From contig JABMDE010000085.1 of the NCBI GenBank assembly GCA_015904055.1, positions 6,091-21,741 on the forward strand: 15,651 bases of DNA. The letters run 5' to 3'. This document shows positions 6,462-13,096 of the stretch, piece after piece. The notes under the pieces are model-generated. The model was not told the origin of the DNA. It saw only the letters and a program-made list of their open reading frames with translations, and searched no databases. This DNA comes from Nitrospira sp. (GTDB lineage: Bacteria > Nitrospirota > Nitrospiria > Nitrospirales > Nitrospiraceae). The first letter of the stretch is position 1, and each line of letters starts with the position of its first letter. The position numbers were made by a program, and so were the translations under genes.

Positions 6462-7409
6462 ATGCCGCTGTTAACCGTTGAAGAACTGCGGGAAGTAATC
6501 AGCACCAAGATTTTGGCCGGTGCTGGGGCCGGCTGGATGAAACAGTCGGTTCGGCAGATCAGTCTTGATAGCCGGTCGATCCGTTCCGGAGATCTCTTCC
6601 TGGCCATGAAGGGAGAGCGCTTTGACGGGCACGATTTCGTCGGCGCTGCGTTGTCTCGCGGAGCCGCGGGGGCGATCGTGTATGACTCCTATGATGTCGA
6701 ACCGCTCGCAATAAAACCCAACCCGAAGCGACTGGCCCCGTTCATCTTGGGCGTCCGTGATCCGTTATTTGCGTATCAGCAGCTTGCAACCCACCATCGA
6801 AGCCGGTTTGACATTCCGGTTGTGGCGGTGACGGGGAGCAACGGCAAGACTACCACCAAGGAGATGGTTGCCAGCGTGATGGCGCATCGGTGGAGGGTGT
6901 TGAAGACCGAGGGCAATCTGAACAACCGTATCGGAGTTCCCCAGACTTTGTTCCGGCTCAACGGGCGGCATGAAGGAGCCGTGATCGAGATGGGTGTCGA
7001 TCACGTCGGTCAGACAACCAGGCTTTGTGAAATAGTCAGACCAACCATCGGAATTATTACCAATATCGGCCCGGACCATTTGGAGTTCTTCGGGAGCATG
7101 GAAGGATCTGCCCAATCGAAAGCAGAGTTGTTGGATTTGCTGCCTTCCGACGGCACGGCGGTGCTCAATGCCGATGATCCGTACTACGACTATTTGGCGG
7201 CGAGAGCCATATGCCGGGTGGTGTCGTTCGGGTTTTCCTCCAAAGCCGATGTGCGTGCGACGGATGTGAAATCTGACGGACGAAACGGGACGATCTTTCG
7301 TCTGCTACTTCCGGGGAAAGTCCGCCATACCATCGTGAATGGGGTCAAGCCGCAAGATCTCGATGAACGCTTTGAAGAGATCTTGGTCGGGGAGACGCAG
7401 CGTCAGTAA
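6462..7409 (+). CDS. murF: UDP-N-acetylmuramoyl-tripeptide--D-alanyl-D-alanine ligase (MurF), truncated at a junction
   Basis: MurF adds D-Ala-D-Ala to the UDP-MurNAc tripeptide in the cytoplasm. The N-terminal domain (LDSRSIRSGDLFLAMKGERF) and the ATP loop VTGSNGKTTTK (from residue 123) are present, as are EGNLNNRIGVPQTL, IEMGVDHVGQT and the NIGPDHLEFFG motif. Homology ends at about residue 291-294 (about base 7335). The following codons (GVKPQDLDERFEE to the stop at 7409) are antisense to the PilZ gene and are not MurF sequence. Intact MurF proteins are about 450-480 residues, so the end of the central domain and all of the C-terminal domain are missing and this copy should be inactive. The ATG at 6462 follows GGAG (6448-6451) by 10 bp; an in-frame ATG at 6444 (or TTG at 6441) is possible. 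murF starts 37 bp after murE. Because murF is essential, a complete copy must exist elsewhere if this arrangement is real. Confidence 0.9.
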   Translation: MPLLTVEELREVISTKILAGAGAGWMKQSVRQISLDSRSIRSGDLFLAMKGERFDGHDFVGAALSRGAAGAIVYDSYDVEPLAIKPNPKRLAPFILGVRDPLFAYQQLATHHRSRFDIPVVAVTGSNGKTTTKEMVASVMAHRWRVLKTEGNLNNRIGVPQTLFRLNGRHEGAVIEMGVDHVGQTTRLCEIVRPTIGIITNIGPDHLEFFGSMEGSAQSKAELLDLLPSDGTAVLNADDPYYDYLAARAICRVVSFGFSSKADVRATDVKSDGRNGTIFRLLLPGKVRHTIVNGVKPQDLDERFEEILVGETQRQ

Positions 7410-7607
7410 AAGGATCTCGTTGGGCTGGTAGTGCCGGTTGACCGTTAAGCCGATCCCTCCGCCGCTGATGTTGACGGATTTCTCGATCAGCTCGATTTCC
7501 GTGGTATCGGTCTCGGGTTGAATGCTGATGGGCAGAGTGACGGTGATGCGATAGAACTCGCGGCGATTAGGAGCAGACGGCTGTTCAGCCGGCGAATCAG
7601 ATGACAT
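7305..7607 (-). CDS. PilZ-domain protein, 3' end lost at the murF junction
   Basis: The N-terminal 90 or so residues form a PilZ-like domain with both c-di-GMP binding motifs: RxxxR as R16-EFY-R20 and N/DxSxxG as N46-IS-GG-G51. PilZ proteins are cytoplasmic c-di-GMP receptors that control motility, polysaccharide or adhesion functions. The natural frame runs to about LRLDPI; the last dozen residues up to the stop at 7305 are read antisense through murF, so the true C terminus is missing. The ATG at 7607 is preceded on the minus strand by TGCTATACT (an extended -10 at 7626-7618), which would place the transcript start only a few bases before the ATG, suggesting leaderless or near-leaderless expression. 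It is divergent from cstA copy 2, with about 400 bp between them. The PilZ assignment is firm; the partner process is unknown. Confidence 0.75.
   Translation of the reverse strand: MSSDSPAEQPSAPNRREFYRITVTLPISIQPETDTTEIELIEKSVNISGGGIGLTVNRHYQPNEILLLTLRLPDQDLFKAFIEILRLDPIHDGMADFPRK
7330..7345. other. murF / pilZ rearrangement junction
   Basis: Left of this point the plus strand encodes MurF (through about HTIV); right of it the minus strand encodes a PilZ protein (from about LRLDPI). Neither gene is complete across the point. No insertion sequence, long repeat or inverted repeat is seen at the site. The exact base cannot be fixed without an intact homologue of either gene. Confidence 0.7.
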
Positions 7608-8003
7608 GGCAGGATCGAGTATAGCAAGAATGGTCGAAGCGATGCGGGCAAAATGTGAAACGATTCACGTCGTTGTTACGAACAATAAGGGTATTCCGGT
7701 TTGGAGAAGCTATTCTGCGGGTGTTGATGCTGTCACTCGCACATTGTTTACGGCATGCGGTAACCCACACGAAATAAAATGTGAATGAGTCTTGGTTGGT
7801 GATAGTCGGGGGCGTACATTGCTCATTCCAGTGCCGGAGTGTTCTCCAAATGAGAGGTGTCGGGTCTGTCCTCAAATGCCATGATAGATGACGACGCTGA
7901 TGGCACAATGAAATCAACATCATGACAGTTTGGTCTACCATTTCCTTACACCCTGTCTGGATGGTGTGGGGATAACAGGGGGTGTTCTTCCGAATTCTTA
8001 TCA
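7608..8003. other. Intergenic spacer between pilZ and cstA copy 2
   Basis: There is no credible gene in these 396 bases: the open frames here (for example 7606-7788 plus and 7597-7941 minus) lack family-like sequence and ribosome sites. A weak sigma70-like pair, TTGGTT (7792-7797) and TACATT (7815-7820) with a 17-bp spacer, points toward cstA. The extended -10 for pilZ lies at 7618-7626. A hairpin lies at 7948-7985. The region is AT-richer than the flanking genes and has no counterpart upstream of cstA copy 1. Confidence 0.5.
7948..7985. promoter_or_regulatory. Imperfect inverted repeat just upstream of cstA copy 2
   Basis: ACACCCTGT (7948-7956) can pair with ACAGGGGGTGT (7975-7985) with a two-base bulge, around a GT-rich loop. 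It ends about 33 bp before the chosen cstA start. Its position suits a regulator binding site or a leader structure. It is absent upstream of cstA copy 1. Function is inferred from location only. Confidence 0.3.
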
Positions 8004-8018
8004 GTTAGGATGCGCCGC

Positions 8019-10025
8019 ATGAAAGCGGCTGTAAATCTACTCTGGGCCCTGCTCGCCATCCTCGGTGCCCTCGCGTTTGCCCATGTGACTGGCGCCATCA
8101 ATCCGACTGAGAAAGTAAATGGTCTCTGGCTTGTTGTGGCGGCGGGCTGCATCTATGTCCTGGCCTATCGGTTCTATGGCCGGTGGCTCGCCAGGCAGGT
8201 TGTCGAACTCAATAACCAGCATGTCACCCCGGCTGTGCGGCTGAATGACGGTGTGAATTTTCACCCCACCAACAAAGTGGTTCTGTTCGGCCATCATTTT
8301 GCCGCGATTGCCGGGGCTGGCCCCTTATTGGGGCCGGTGCTGGCAGCGCAGTTCGGGTTTCTCCCCGGCTTTCTTTGGCTCGTGGTCGGTGCGGTGCTGG
8401 CGGGGGCGGTACAGGACTTTATTATCCTTGTGGCTTCGATGCGGCGGAATGGACGATCGCTGCCTGAAATTGCGCACGATGAACTTGGGTCTGTCACCGG
8501 CACGGCGACGGCGGTGGCGGTGCTCTTTATCGTGGTGGTGGCACTGGCGGGACTGGGCTTCGCGGTAGTGAATGCGCTCTTTCACAACGCCTGGGGTACG
8601 TTCACGATCGCGATGACGATTCCCATAGGATTATTGATGGGGTTCTATCTCCAGAAGTTTCGCCCTGGCGCGGTGATGGAAGTGTCGATTCTTGGGGTGG
8701 TCTTGTTGATTGCCGCGGTGTTGTGTGGGCGTGTCGTCGCACAGTCATCCTATGGCGGGCTTTTCGAGTTCGACAAGCCGGCGTTGGTGTGGTTGCTGGC
8801 CGGGTATGGCTTTCTCGCCTCAGTGCTGCCTGGGTGGATGTTGCTGGTGCCGCGCGGGTATCTCAGTACCTTTATGAAACTTGGTGTTGTGTTTCTGCTC
8901 GGATTCGGCGTCATCCTCATGGCGCCGACAATTGAAATGCCTCGGGTCACGGCCTTTGCCAACGGAGGCGGGCCGATCATTCCAGGGACACTCTTTCCGT
9001 TTCTCTTCATCACGATTGCCTGCGGGGCGGTCTCGGGTTTTCATTCGCTGGTGTCCTCCGGTACGACGCCGAAGATGATCGAGCAGGAGTCTCAAGCTGT
9101 GGTGGGCTATGCAGCAATGCTGTTGGAAAGTTTCGTCGGCGTGATGGCGTTGATCGCAGCGTCGGTGCTGATTCCCGGCGACTATCTGGCAATTAATACG
9201 ACGTTGAGCGCCGAGGCTTTGACCGCGATGGGCTTTGCGCCGGCGCGAATTGCCGAGTTGTCACAGATGGTTGAGGTGGATGTGGCCGGGAGACCCGGCG
9301 GCGCGGTGTCTTTGGCCGTCGGTATGGCCTCGATCTTCGCGGCGCTGCCCGGCATGGCCGGGCTGATGGCCTATTGGTACCAGTTTGCGCTGGTGTTCGA
9401 GGCCCTCTTTATCCTCACGACCATCGATACGGGCACTCGCGTGGCGCGTTATCTTATCCAAGAAATGGCGGGGCGGGTCTATGCGCCCTTTCGACGGATG
9501 AACTGGTGGCCTGGCGTACTCCTGAGCAGCGGGGTGGTGGTCGGGGCCTGGGCCTATTTGATCGGGACGGGGAATATTTCGACGATTTGGCCGATGTTCG
9601 GTGCGGCGAACCAGTTATTGGGGACGTTGGCGCTCTGCATCGGGACGACTGTGTTGATCAAGATGTGGAAGTCGCCCTATCTGTGGGTGACGGCGGTGCC
9701 GATGTTCTTTGTGGGGACGATCACACTGACCGGGTCCTACGAGATGTTCTGGATGTTTCTGAAGAAGGCCGAAACAGTGGCCGCAGGACAGTCGTTCCCG
9801 CTGTATCTGGACGCGGTGTTAGTGGCCGCAGTGGCGATTTTAGGGATACTCGTCTTGAGCGACAGTATGAGACAGTGGTATGGCTACCTGGTGCTGAAGA
9901 AGCCGTTTACGAGCAGTGAAGTGGTGGTGACGGCTGGAGGCGGGTCGGCGGGGCGGGTGCAAGCAGTGATCCGGCTTGATGAGGAGAAGGGGTTTAAATT
10001 GCCGCACGGGACAGGGTGTTGCTGA
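8019..10025 (+). CDS. cstA: CstA-family carbon starvation / peptide-pyruvate transporter, copy 2
   Basis: The 668-residue polytopic membrane transporter carries the same CstA signature blocks as copy 1 (NDGVNFHPTNK, FGHHFAAIAGAGPLLGPV, GAVLAGAVQDF, RRNGRSLPEIA). By eye about 22 residues differ from copy 1, clustered in the first helix and in the cytoplasmic tail before the end; the terminal GTGCC is conserved. The strong excess of silent changes shows that both copies have been under purifying selection. The ATG at 8019 has AGGA at 8007-8010 upstream; an alternative in-frame ATG is at 8010. The upstream region differs completely from that of copy 1, with a hairpin and a long spacer. yajQ follows after 142 bp with the conserved inverted repeat between. 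The substrate (peptide, pyruvate or other) cannot be told from sequence. Confidence 0.93.
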   Translation: MKAAVNLLWALLAILGALAFAHVTGAINPTEKVNGLWLVVAAGCIYVLAYRFYGRWLARQVVELNNQHVTPAVRLNDGVNFHPTNKVVLFGHHFAAIAGAGPLLGPVLAAQFGFLPGFLWLVVGAVLAGAVQDFIILVASMRRNGRSLPEIAHDELGSVTGTATAVAVLFIVVVALAGLGFAVVNALFHNAWGTFTIAMTIPIGLLMGFYLQKFRPGAVMEVSILGVVLLIAAVLCGRVVAQSSYGGLFEFDKPALVWLLAGYGFLASVLPGWMLLVPRGYLSTFMKLGVVFLLGFGVILMAPTIEMPRVTAFANGGGPIIPGTLFPFLFITIACGAVSGFHSLVSSGTTPKMIEQESQAVVGYAAMLLESFVGVMALIAASVLIPGDYLAINTTLSAEALTAMGFAPARIAELSQMVEVDVAGRPGGAVSLAVGMASIFAALPGMAGLMAYWYQFALVFEALFILTTIDTGTRVARYLIQEMAGRVYAPFRRMNWWPGVLLSSGVVVGAWAYLIGTGNISTIWPMFGAANQLLGTLALCIGTTVLIKMWKSPYLWVTAVPMFFVGTITLTGSYEMFWMFLKKAETVAAGQSFPLYLDAVLVAAVAILGILVLSDSMRQWYGYLVLKKPFTSSEVVVTAGGGSAGRVQAVIRLDEEKGFKLPHGTGCC

Positions 10026-10030
10026 GGGCA

Positions 10031-10134
10031 GCATGGTCAATCTCCCTTGCTCGCGCCCCGCGCACACGGGAGCAGTCGAAATATGAATAATGGGCGGTGC
10101 CCGGTGCATAGGCGCAGCGGGAGATCGACCACGC
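10031..10134. repeat. Nested inverted repeat in the cstA-yajQ intergenic region, copy 2
   Basis: The arms 10031-10046 (GCATGGTCAATCTCCC) and 10119-10134 pair at 14 of 16 positions. Inner GC-rich bases extend the stem (GCTCGCGCC with GGCGCAGC, one bulge). Compared with 3073-3175, the loop AATATGAATAATGGGCGGTG is retained, and several changes fall in the stems while pairing is largely kept. It lies upstream of the yajQ ribosome site. Confidence 0.6.
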
Positions 10135-10167
10135 CGCCCTACGTATATATGGAAGAAGGAGGATGTT

Positions 10168-10665
10168 GTGGCTGATCAGTTTTCGTTTGATGTGGTATCG
10201 GAAGTGAACATGCAGGAGCTGAAGAATGCGTTGGATCAAGCGACGAAGGAGATCAAGCAGCGCTTCGACTTCAAGGACTCGAAGACAGAGATCACGCTGA
10301 AGGAAAAAGAGAAGGAGCTGGTGGTGGTGTCGGATGACGACTATAAGCTGAACGCGGTGCAGGATATTATCAAGAACAAGTGCATCAAGCGCGGGGTGTC
10401 GCTGAAGGCGTTTGACTACGGGGCTGTGGAGCCGGCGTTAAGTGGAACGGTGCGGCAGACGGCGAAGATTCAAAGCGGACTCGCGGTAGAAAAGGCCAAA
10501 GAGATTACGAAAGCGATTAAGGAATCAAAATTGAAGGTGCAGGGACAAATTCAAGGCGAACAGGTGCGGGTGTTGAGTAAGAGTAAAGACGACTTGCAGG
10601 GGGCGATCACCTTTCTCAAAGGCAAGGATTTCGGTATCGACCTGCAATTTACCAACTATCGATAA
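10168..10665 (+). CDS. yajQ: YajQ-family nucleotide / cyclic-di-GMP-binding protein, copy 2
   Basis: The product has 165 residues and is almost identical to the protein from 3212-3709, differing at about five positions by eye (for example D for E in DIIKNKC and VE for SD in GLAVEKAKE). The family blocks FSFDVVSEVN, KEIKQRFDFKDSK and DFGIDLQFTNYR are intact. The GTG start at 10168 has AAGGAGG at 10156-10162, spacer 5 bp. It is in the same order as copy 1: after cstA and 62 bp before the lipoprotein gene, which suggests co-transcription. The role is inferred from the family: a cytoplasmic RNA/nucleotide-binding regulator, in some bacteria a c-di-GMP effector. Confidence 0.92.
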   Translation: MADQFSFDVVSEVNMQELKNALDQATKEIKQRFDFKDSKTEITLKEKEKELVVVSDDDYKLNAVQDIIKNKCIKRGVSLKAFDYGAVEPALSGTVRQTAKIQSGLAVEKAKEITKAIKESKLKVQGQIQGEQVRVLSKSKDDLQGAITFLKGKDFGIDLQFTNYR

Positions 10666-10727
10666 GATTCGACGGCCGGGAACGCTCTCATTTATCGGAC
10701 TCCCTATTTGTTGCTCCGCCGGACTTT

Positions 10728-11747
10728 ATGAAAAGGCTCGTCGGCCTCCTGGTATTTCTTATTGGATTGCCACTGGCGGGCTGCAATCGCAGCGATCCGA
10801 TCGTTGTGATTCAGCTCCACCCCAAGAACCCTGACATCATCTACGTCGCCACGAACGATTATATTTATAAGACCCGTGACGGCGGCCAGACCTGGGCGAA
10901 TCTCTCCAGAGGCATGAGCTATTCCCGTGTGATTGCCATGGCGATCGATCCGTCCTATCCGGCCACAGTCTATGCTGGTACGAAGGGTGATGCCGTCTAC
11001 AAGAGCCATGATGGCGGGCAGCGCTGGATGTCGATGCGTGCGGGGTTGGACGATGTCACGATCACGTCAGTTGTGAATCAGTTTCTGTTCGATCCAGCCG
11101 ACAGTCAGCACATTTTTCTTGCCACCACGATGGGTGTGTTTGAAACAAAGAACGGTGGCGAGCAATGGACGAAGCGTATGGAAGGGATGAAGGAAGTCTT
11201 AATGGTGGTGACACTCGGAATGGATCCGACCAGGCCTGCCGTTCTTTATGCGGGAACCAGCGGCGGCGTATATAAATCAGTCGATGGCGCCGGCCATTGG
11301 GAGAAGGTCAATAATGGGCTGGTGCCGCCCGGCATGCTCAAGACGTCTCGCGCACTCAATGTGACGTCGATCCATGTTGATCCCTACGAGCCAGATACTG
11401 TTTATGCTGCGACGCTGGCGGGATTTTATAAGACGATTGATGGAGCGAAATCCTGGGCGCGTGTGGCGGAATCACTCGCAGATCAAATGTTGATGGGGAT
11501 GGTTCTGGATCGCAGCAAAAGAGGTGTGATCTATCTTGCCGGAAGGGATGGTGTGCATCGGAGCGAGGATGGTGGCGCGACATGGCACACGCTGAATAAC
11601 GGGTTTTCAAGCACAAACATTCGATCGATTGCCCAGAGTGAGACCGATTCCAGGCTCTTCTACGCAGGCACAAACGGCAGCGGGTTGTACCGCAGCCGTG
11701 ATACCGGTGAGACATGGGAGCCTATGTCAATGTTGGTTGAGAAGTAA
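10728..11747 (+). CDS. Exported BNR/YCF48-like beta-propeller lipoprotein (complete copy)
   Basis: The 339-residue protein starts with a lipoprotein signal (MKRLVGLLVFLIGLPLAGC; lipobox LAGC, Cys19) and then shows seven Asp-box-like repeats at 40-50 residue spacing: IYKTRDGGQTW, VYKSHDGGQRW, VFETKNGGEQW, VYKSVDGAGHW, FYKTIDGAKSW, VHRSEDGGATW and LYRSRDTGETW. Each follows a strand of the VYAGT or IYLAG type. This is the sialidase/sortilin/YCF48 type of beta-propeller, here predicted to be lipid-anchored in the periplasm or outer membrane. Some relatives assist membrane-protein assembly, but no function can be assigned here; active-site residues of glycosidases are not evident. The gene is preceded by a 62-bp spacer that is conserved with copy 1 and has no clear ribosome site. 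Its stop lies 12 bp from the end of the convergent minus-strand gene. Copy 1 (3772-4373) is cut after four repeats. Confidence 0.85.
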   Translation: MKRLVGLLVFLIGLPLAGCNRSDPIVVIQLHPKNPDIIYVATNDYIYKTRDGGQTWANLSRGMSYSRVIAMAIDPSYPATVYAGTKGDAVYKSHDGGQRWMSMRAGLDDVTITSVVNQFLFDPADSQHIFLATTMGVFETKNGGEQWTKRMEGMKEVLMVVTLGMDPTRPAVLYAGTSGGVYKSVDGAGHWEKVNNGLVPPGMLKTSRALNVTSIHVDPYEPDTVYAATLAGFYKTIDGAKSWARVAESLADQMLMGMVLDRSKRGVIYLAGRDGVHRSEDGGATWHTLNNGFSSTNIRSIAQSETDSRLFYAGTNGSGLYRSRDTGETWEPMSMLVEK

Positions 11748-11759
11748 CCAGCCCAGAAA

Positions 11760-12839
11760 CTATCGGCGGTTGCTGTTGAGATTGGAATCTCCAATCGAAG
11801 GACCGACTCCACGACGTGGAATGGTCGAGGATCCGTCATGATTTTGCGCGTTGTCGACTTCGAACCCGGTGCTGCTGTGAATCGTGGTGTCTTGCAGGTC
11901 TGTTCCTGGTCGATGAGGCAACTGGCTGTCATGAATGGCGTCGCCTCTCCGTGGACGTAACGATTCTCCAACGTTACTGTACGGAGAGACTGACGCTCCG
12001 ATGTCTGCACCGAAGTTTGCATTCAGCTTGGTGTCTTCAATCTCTCCACCGATCTTGGGGCGCAATGTGGTGTCCTGAATGTCCATGCCCGTGGGCGCTG
12101 CTGACGGCGGCTTCTTCGCGTTGAACTCTTTTTTGATCGCTTCCCGTTCGTCTTCTATCTGTTGCCGGACACGACCGCTTTGCTCATATTCTGCTTTGTC
12201 GACACCTTGTTGAGCCTCGCGCAAGTTATCGAGCCGTTCTTTGACGGAACGTAAGTCATTCCTCGCTCGCGCCACTGTGCCGACGATCTCGCTGAGGGTG
12301 AATTGACGGGCGAACGTTCCGAGTTTTGGGGCCACTCCGGCGCCACCGCCAAGCCCTGTGTTTCCGGAGCCAACTCCGAATCCTGCCGAGTTAAAAATAC
12401 CTTTTTGCTGAACGGCCTTCAGGATGTGGTTTGCCTCGTCGATCAAATCGATGATTTCGCTTGGGGCGTCATCGGAGAGCAAACAACAGGATAGAAAGTT
12501 CCGGTATCGATCGGAAAACTTCGAGGCCTCGCTCTGCAATTCTACGATTTTGATGGGATCACGATCTGGAAGGTCGTGGCCCTGTTTTCGTGCATTCTCT
12601 CGAAAGGACTCCTCGGCCTGTGAGTCATGCAGTGGTTGACAGCCGGAACCTTGCTTGGTCGCAATCTGCTGATCCTGCGTTTTTCCGGGGCACCAAAAAA
12701 TGGGGGCGGGGGGATTCAGGGGATTGTCGGGATTGAAGTCTTTTGCCGTCAGTTTGCCAGGAGTAAGAACGGTCCAGAGAAGGACGGCGAGGGAAAATAG
12801 GAGGGTCGTGTGCAGTGATGGCGAGTGCAGCGTAGGCAT
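11760..12839 (-). CDS. Unrecognised secreted protein with coiled coil and 13-residue C-terminal repeats
   Basis: The 359-residue product begins with a signal peptide (basic/polar start, hydrophobic TTLLFSLAVLLW core, possible cleavage after LTA near residue 32). The next part is polar, with Cys residues in FWC, SGC and a SCC motif. A glycine-rich stretch (GFGVGSGNTGLGGG) follows, then a charged helical region rich in R/E/K/Q at about 185-245 that should form a coiled coil. From about residue 251 imperfect 13-residue units occur: GMDIQDTTLRPKI, GGEIEDTKLNANF, GDAIHDSQLPHRP, GTDLQDTTIHSST and a final GPSIGDSNL, with consensus Gx-x-(I/L)-x-D-(T/S)-x-(L/I). The ATG at 12839 was chosen because the signal peptide starts there; the frame stays open to 12989. 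No family is recognised. It is convergent with the lipoprotein gene and divergent from rsmH. A cell-envelope location is the only inference. Confidence 0.7.
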   Translation of the reverse strand: MPTLHSPSLHTTLLFSLAVLLWTVLTPGKLTAKDFNPDNPLNPPAPIFWCPGKTQDQQIATKQGSGCQPLHDSQAEESFRENARKQGHDLPDRDPIKIVELQSEASKFSDRYRNFLSCCLLSDDAPSEIIDLIDEANHILKAVQQKGIFNSAGFGVGSGNTGLGGGAGVAPKLGTFARQFTLSEIVGTVARARNDLRSVKERLDNLREAQQGVDKAEYEQSGRVRQQIEDEREAIKKEFNAKKPPSAAPTGMDIQDTTLRPKIGGEIEDTKLNANFGADIGASVSPYSNVGESLRPRRGDAIHDSQLPHRPGTDLQDTTIHSSTGFEVDNAQNHDGSSTIPRRGVGPSIGDSNLNSNRR

Positions 12840-12963
12840 GGTCACATTTTCCGTCTCATTCCCTGAGAAGTCAACGAAACCCCAAGAGTTGGAATCTTTG
12901 ATTGCAGGTACACCGCTTCTGTAAGGGTCTAACTGTGTGTCAGTGATGGGGGAATAATGAAAT

Positions 12964-12982
12964 GAGACCGGACTGTGGTCTC
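12964..12982. repeat. Short inverted repeat in the divergent region upstream of rsmH
   Basis: GAGACC (12964-12969) and GGTCTC (12977-12982) form a 6-bp stem with a 7-base loop, about 60 bp upstream of the rsmH -35 box and between the two divergent genes. It could be an operator. It is short enough to occur by chance. The rest of 12840-13040 shows nothing clear. Confidence 0.25.
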
Positions 12983-13040
12983 TCTCCATACACGTGACCC
13001 TTATGACGGTATGAATCTGCAGGTAGCGTCAAATTCCCCA

Positions 13041-13068
13041 TTGACAACCGAATTTGCCGGAGTATACT
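13041..13068 (+). promoter_or_regulatory. Sigma70-type promoter for rsmH-ftsL-ftsI
   Basis: A perfect -35 TTGACA (13041-13046) is followed after 16 bp by TATACT (13063-13068), five of six bases of the -10 consensus. Transcription would begin near 13075, about 22 bases before the chosen rsmH start. This is the strongest promoter visible in the window and would drive the whole dcw run. Confidence 0.75.
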
Positions 13069-13096
13069 CCCGCTCTGTGGGTTGAAGTGGAGGATA

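Larger units (their letters stand above)
8004..11329 (+). repeat. Direct repeat, cassette copy 2 (cstA-yajQ-lipoprotein 5' part)
   Basis: This is the counterpart of 1046-4373, with conserved gene order, intergenic lengths and intergenic sequence. Unlike copy 1, the lipoprotein gene continues past the end of the repeat to its own stop at 11747. The unrelated left flanks put the repeat boundary right at the cstA ribosome site (GTTAGGATG), so the two cstA genes have different upstream control regions. Confidence 0.9.

Noticed and set aside
5801..6607. Long minus-strand frame (268 codons) under murE/murF
   Set aside because: Mirrors the codon bias of the plus-strand mur genes and shows no family features.
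7901..7916. TGGCAC resembling a sigma54 -24 box
   Set aside because: The matching GC of the -12 element (TTGC) is not at the required distance.
7597..7941. Minus-strand frame of 114 codons upstream of pilZ
   Set aside because: No ribosome site, overlaps the pilZ promoter and start, and shows no recognisable protein features.
9374..9919. Plus-strand frame of 181 codons inside cstA copy 2
   Set aside because: It is in another frame of a clear transporter gene; the shorter equivalent at 2677-2961 in copy 1 is not conserved in length, as expected for a shadow.
1046..11329. Explaining the whole window as simple collapse of two strains at shared sequence
   Set aside because: The switches at 4374 and about 7335 are between unrelated genes with almost no shared bases, so allele switching at identical sequence cannot by itself create them; strain mixing may still explain the divergent cassette copies.
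12840..12989. 50-codon N-terminal extension of the secreted-protein frame
   Set aside because: It would place polar sequence before a good signal peptide; the ATG at 12839 fits an exported protein.
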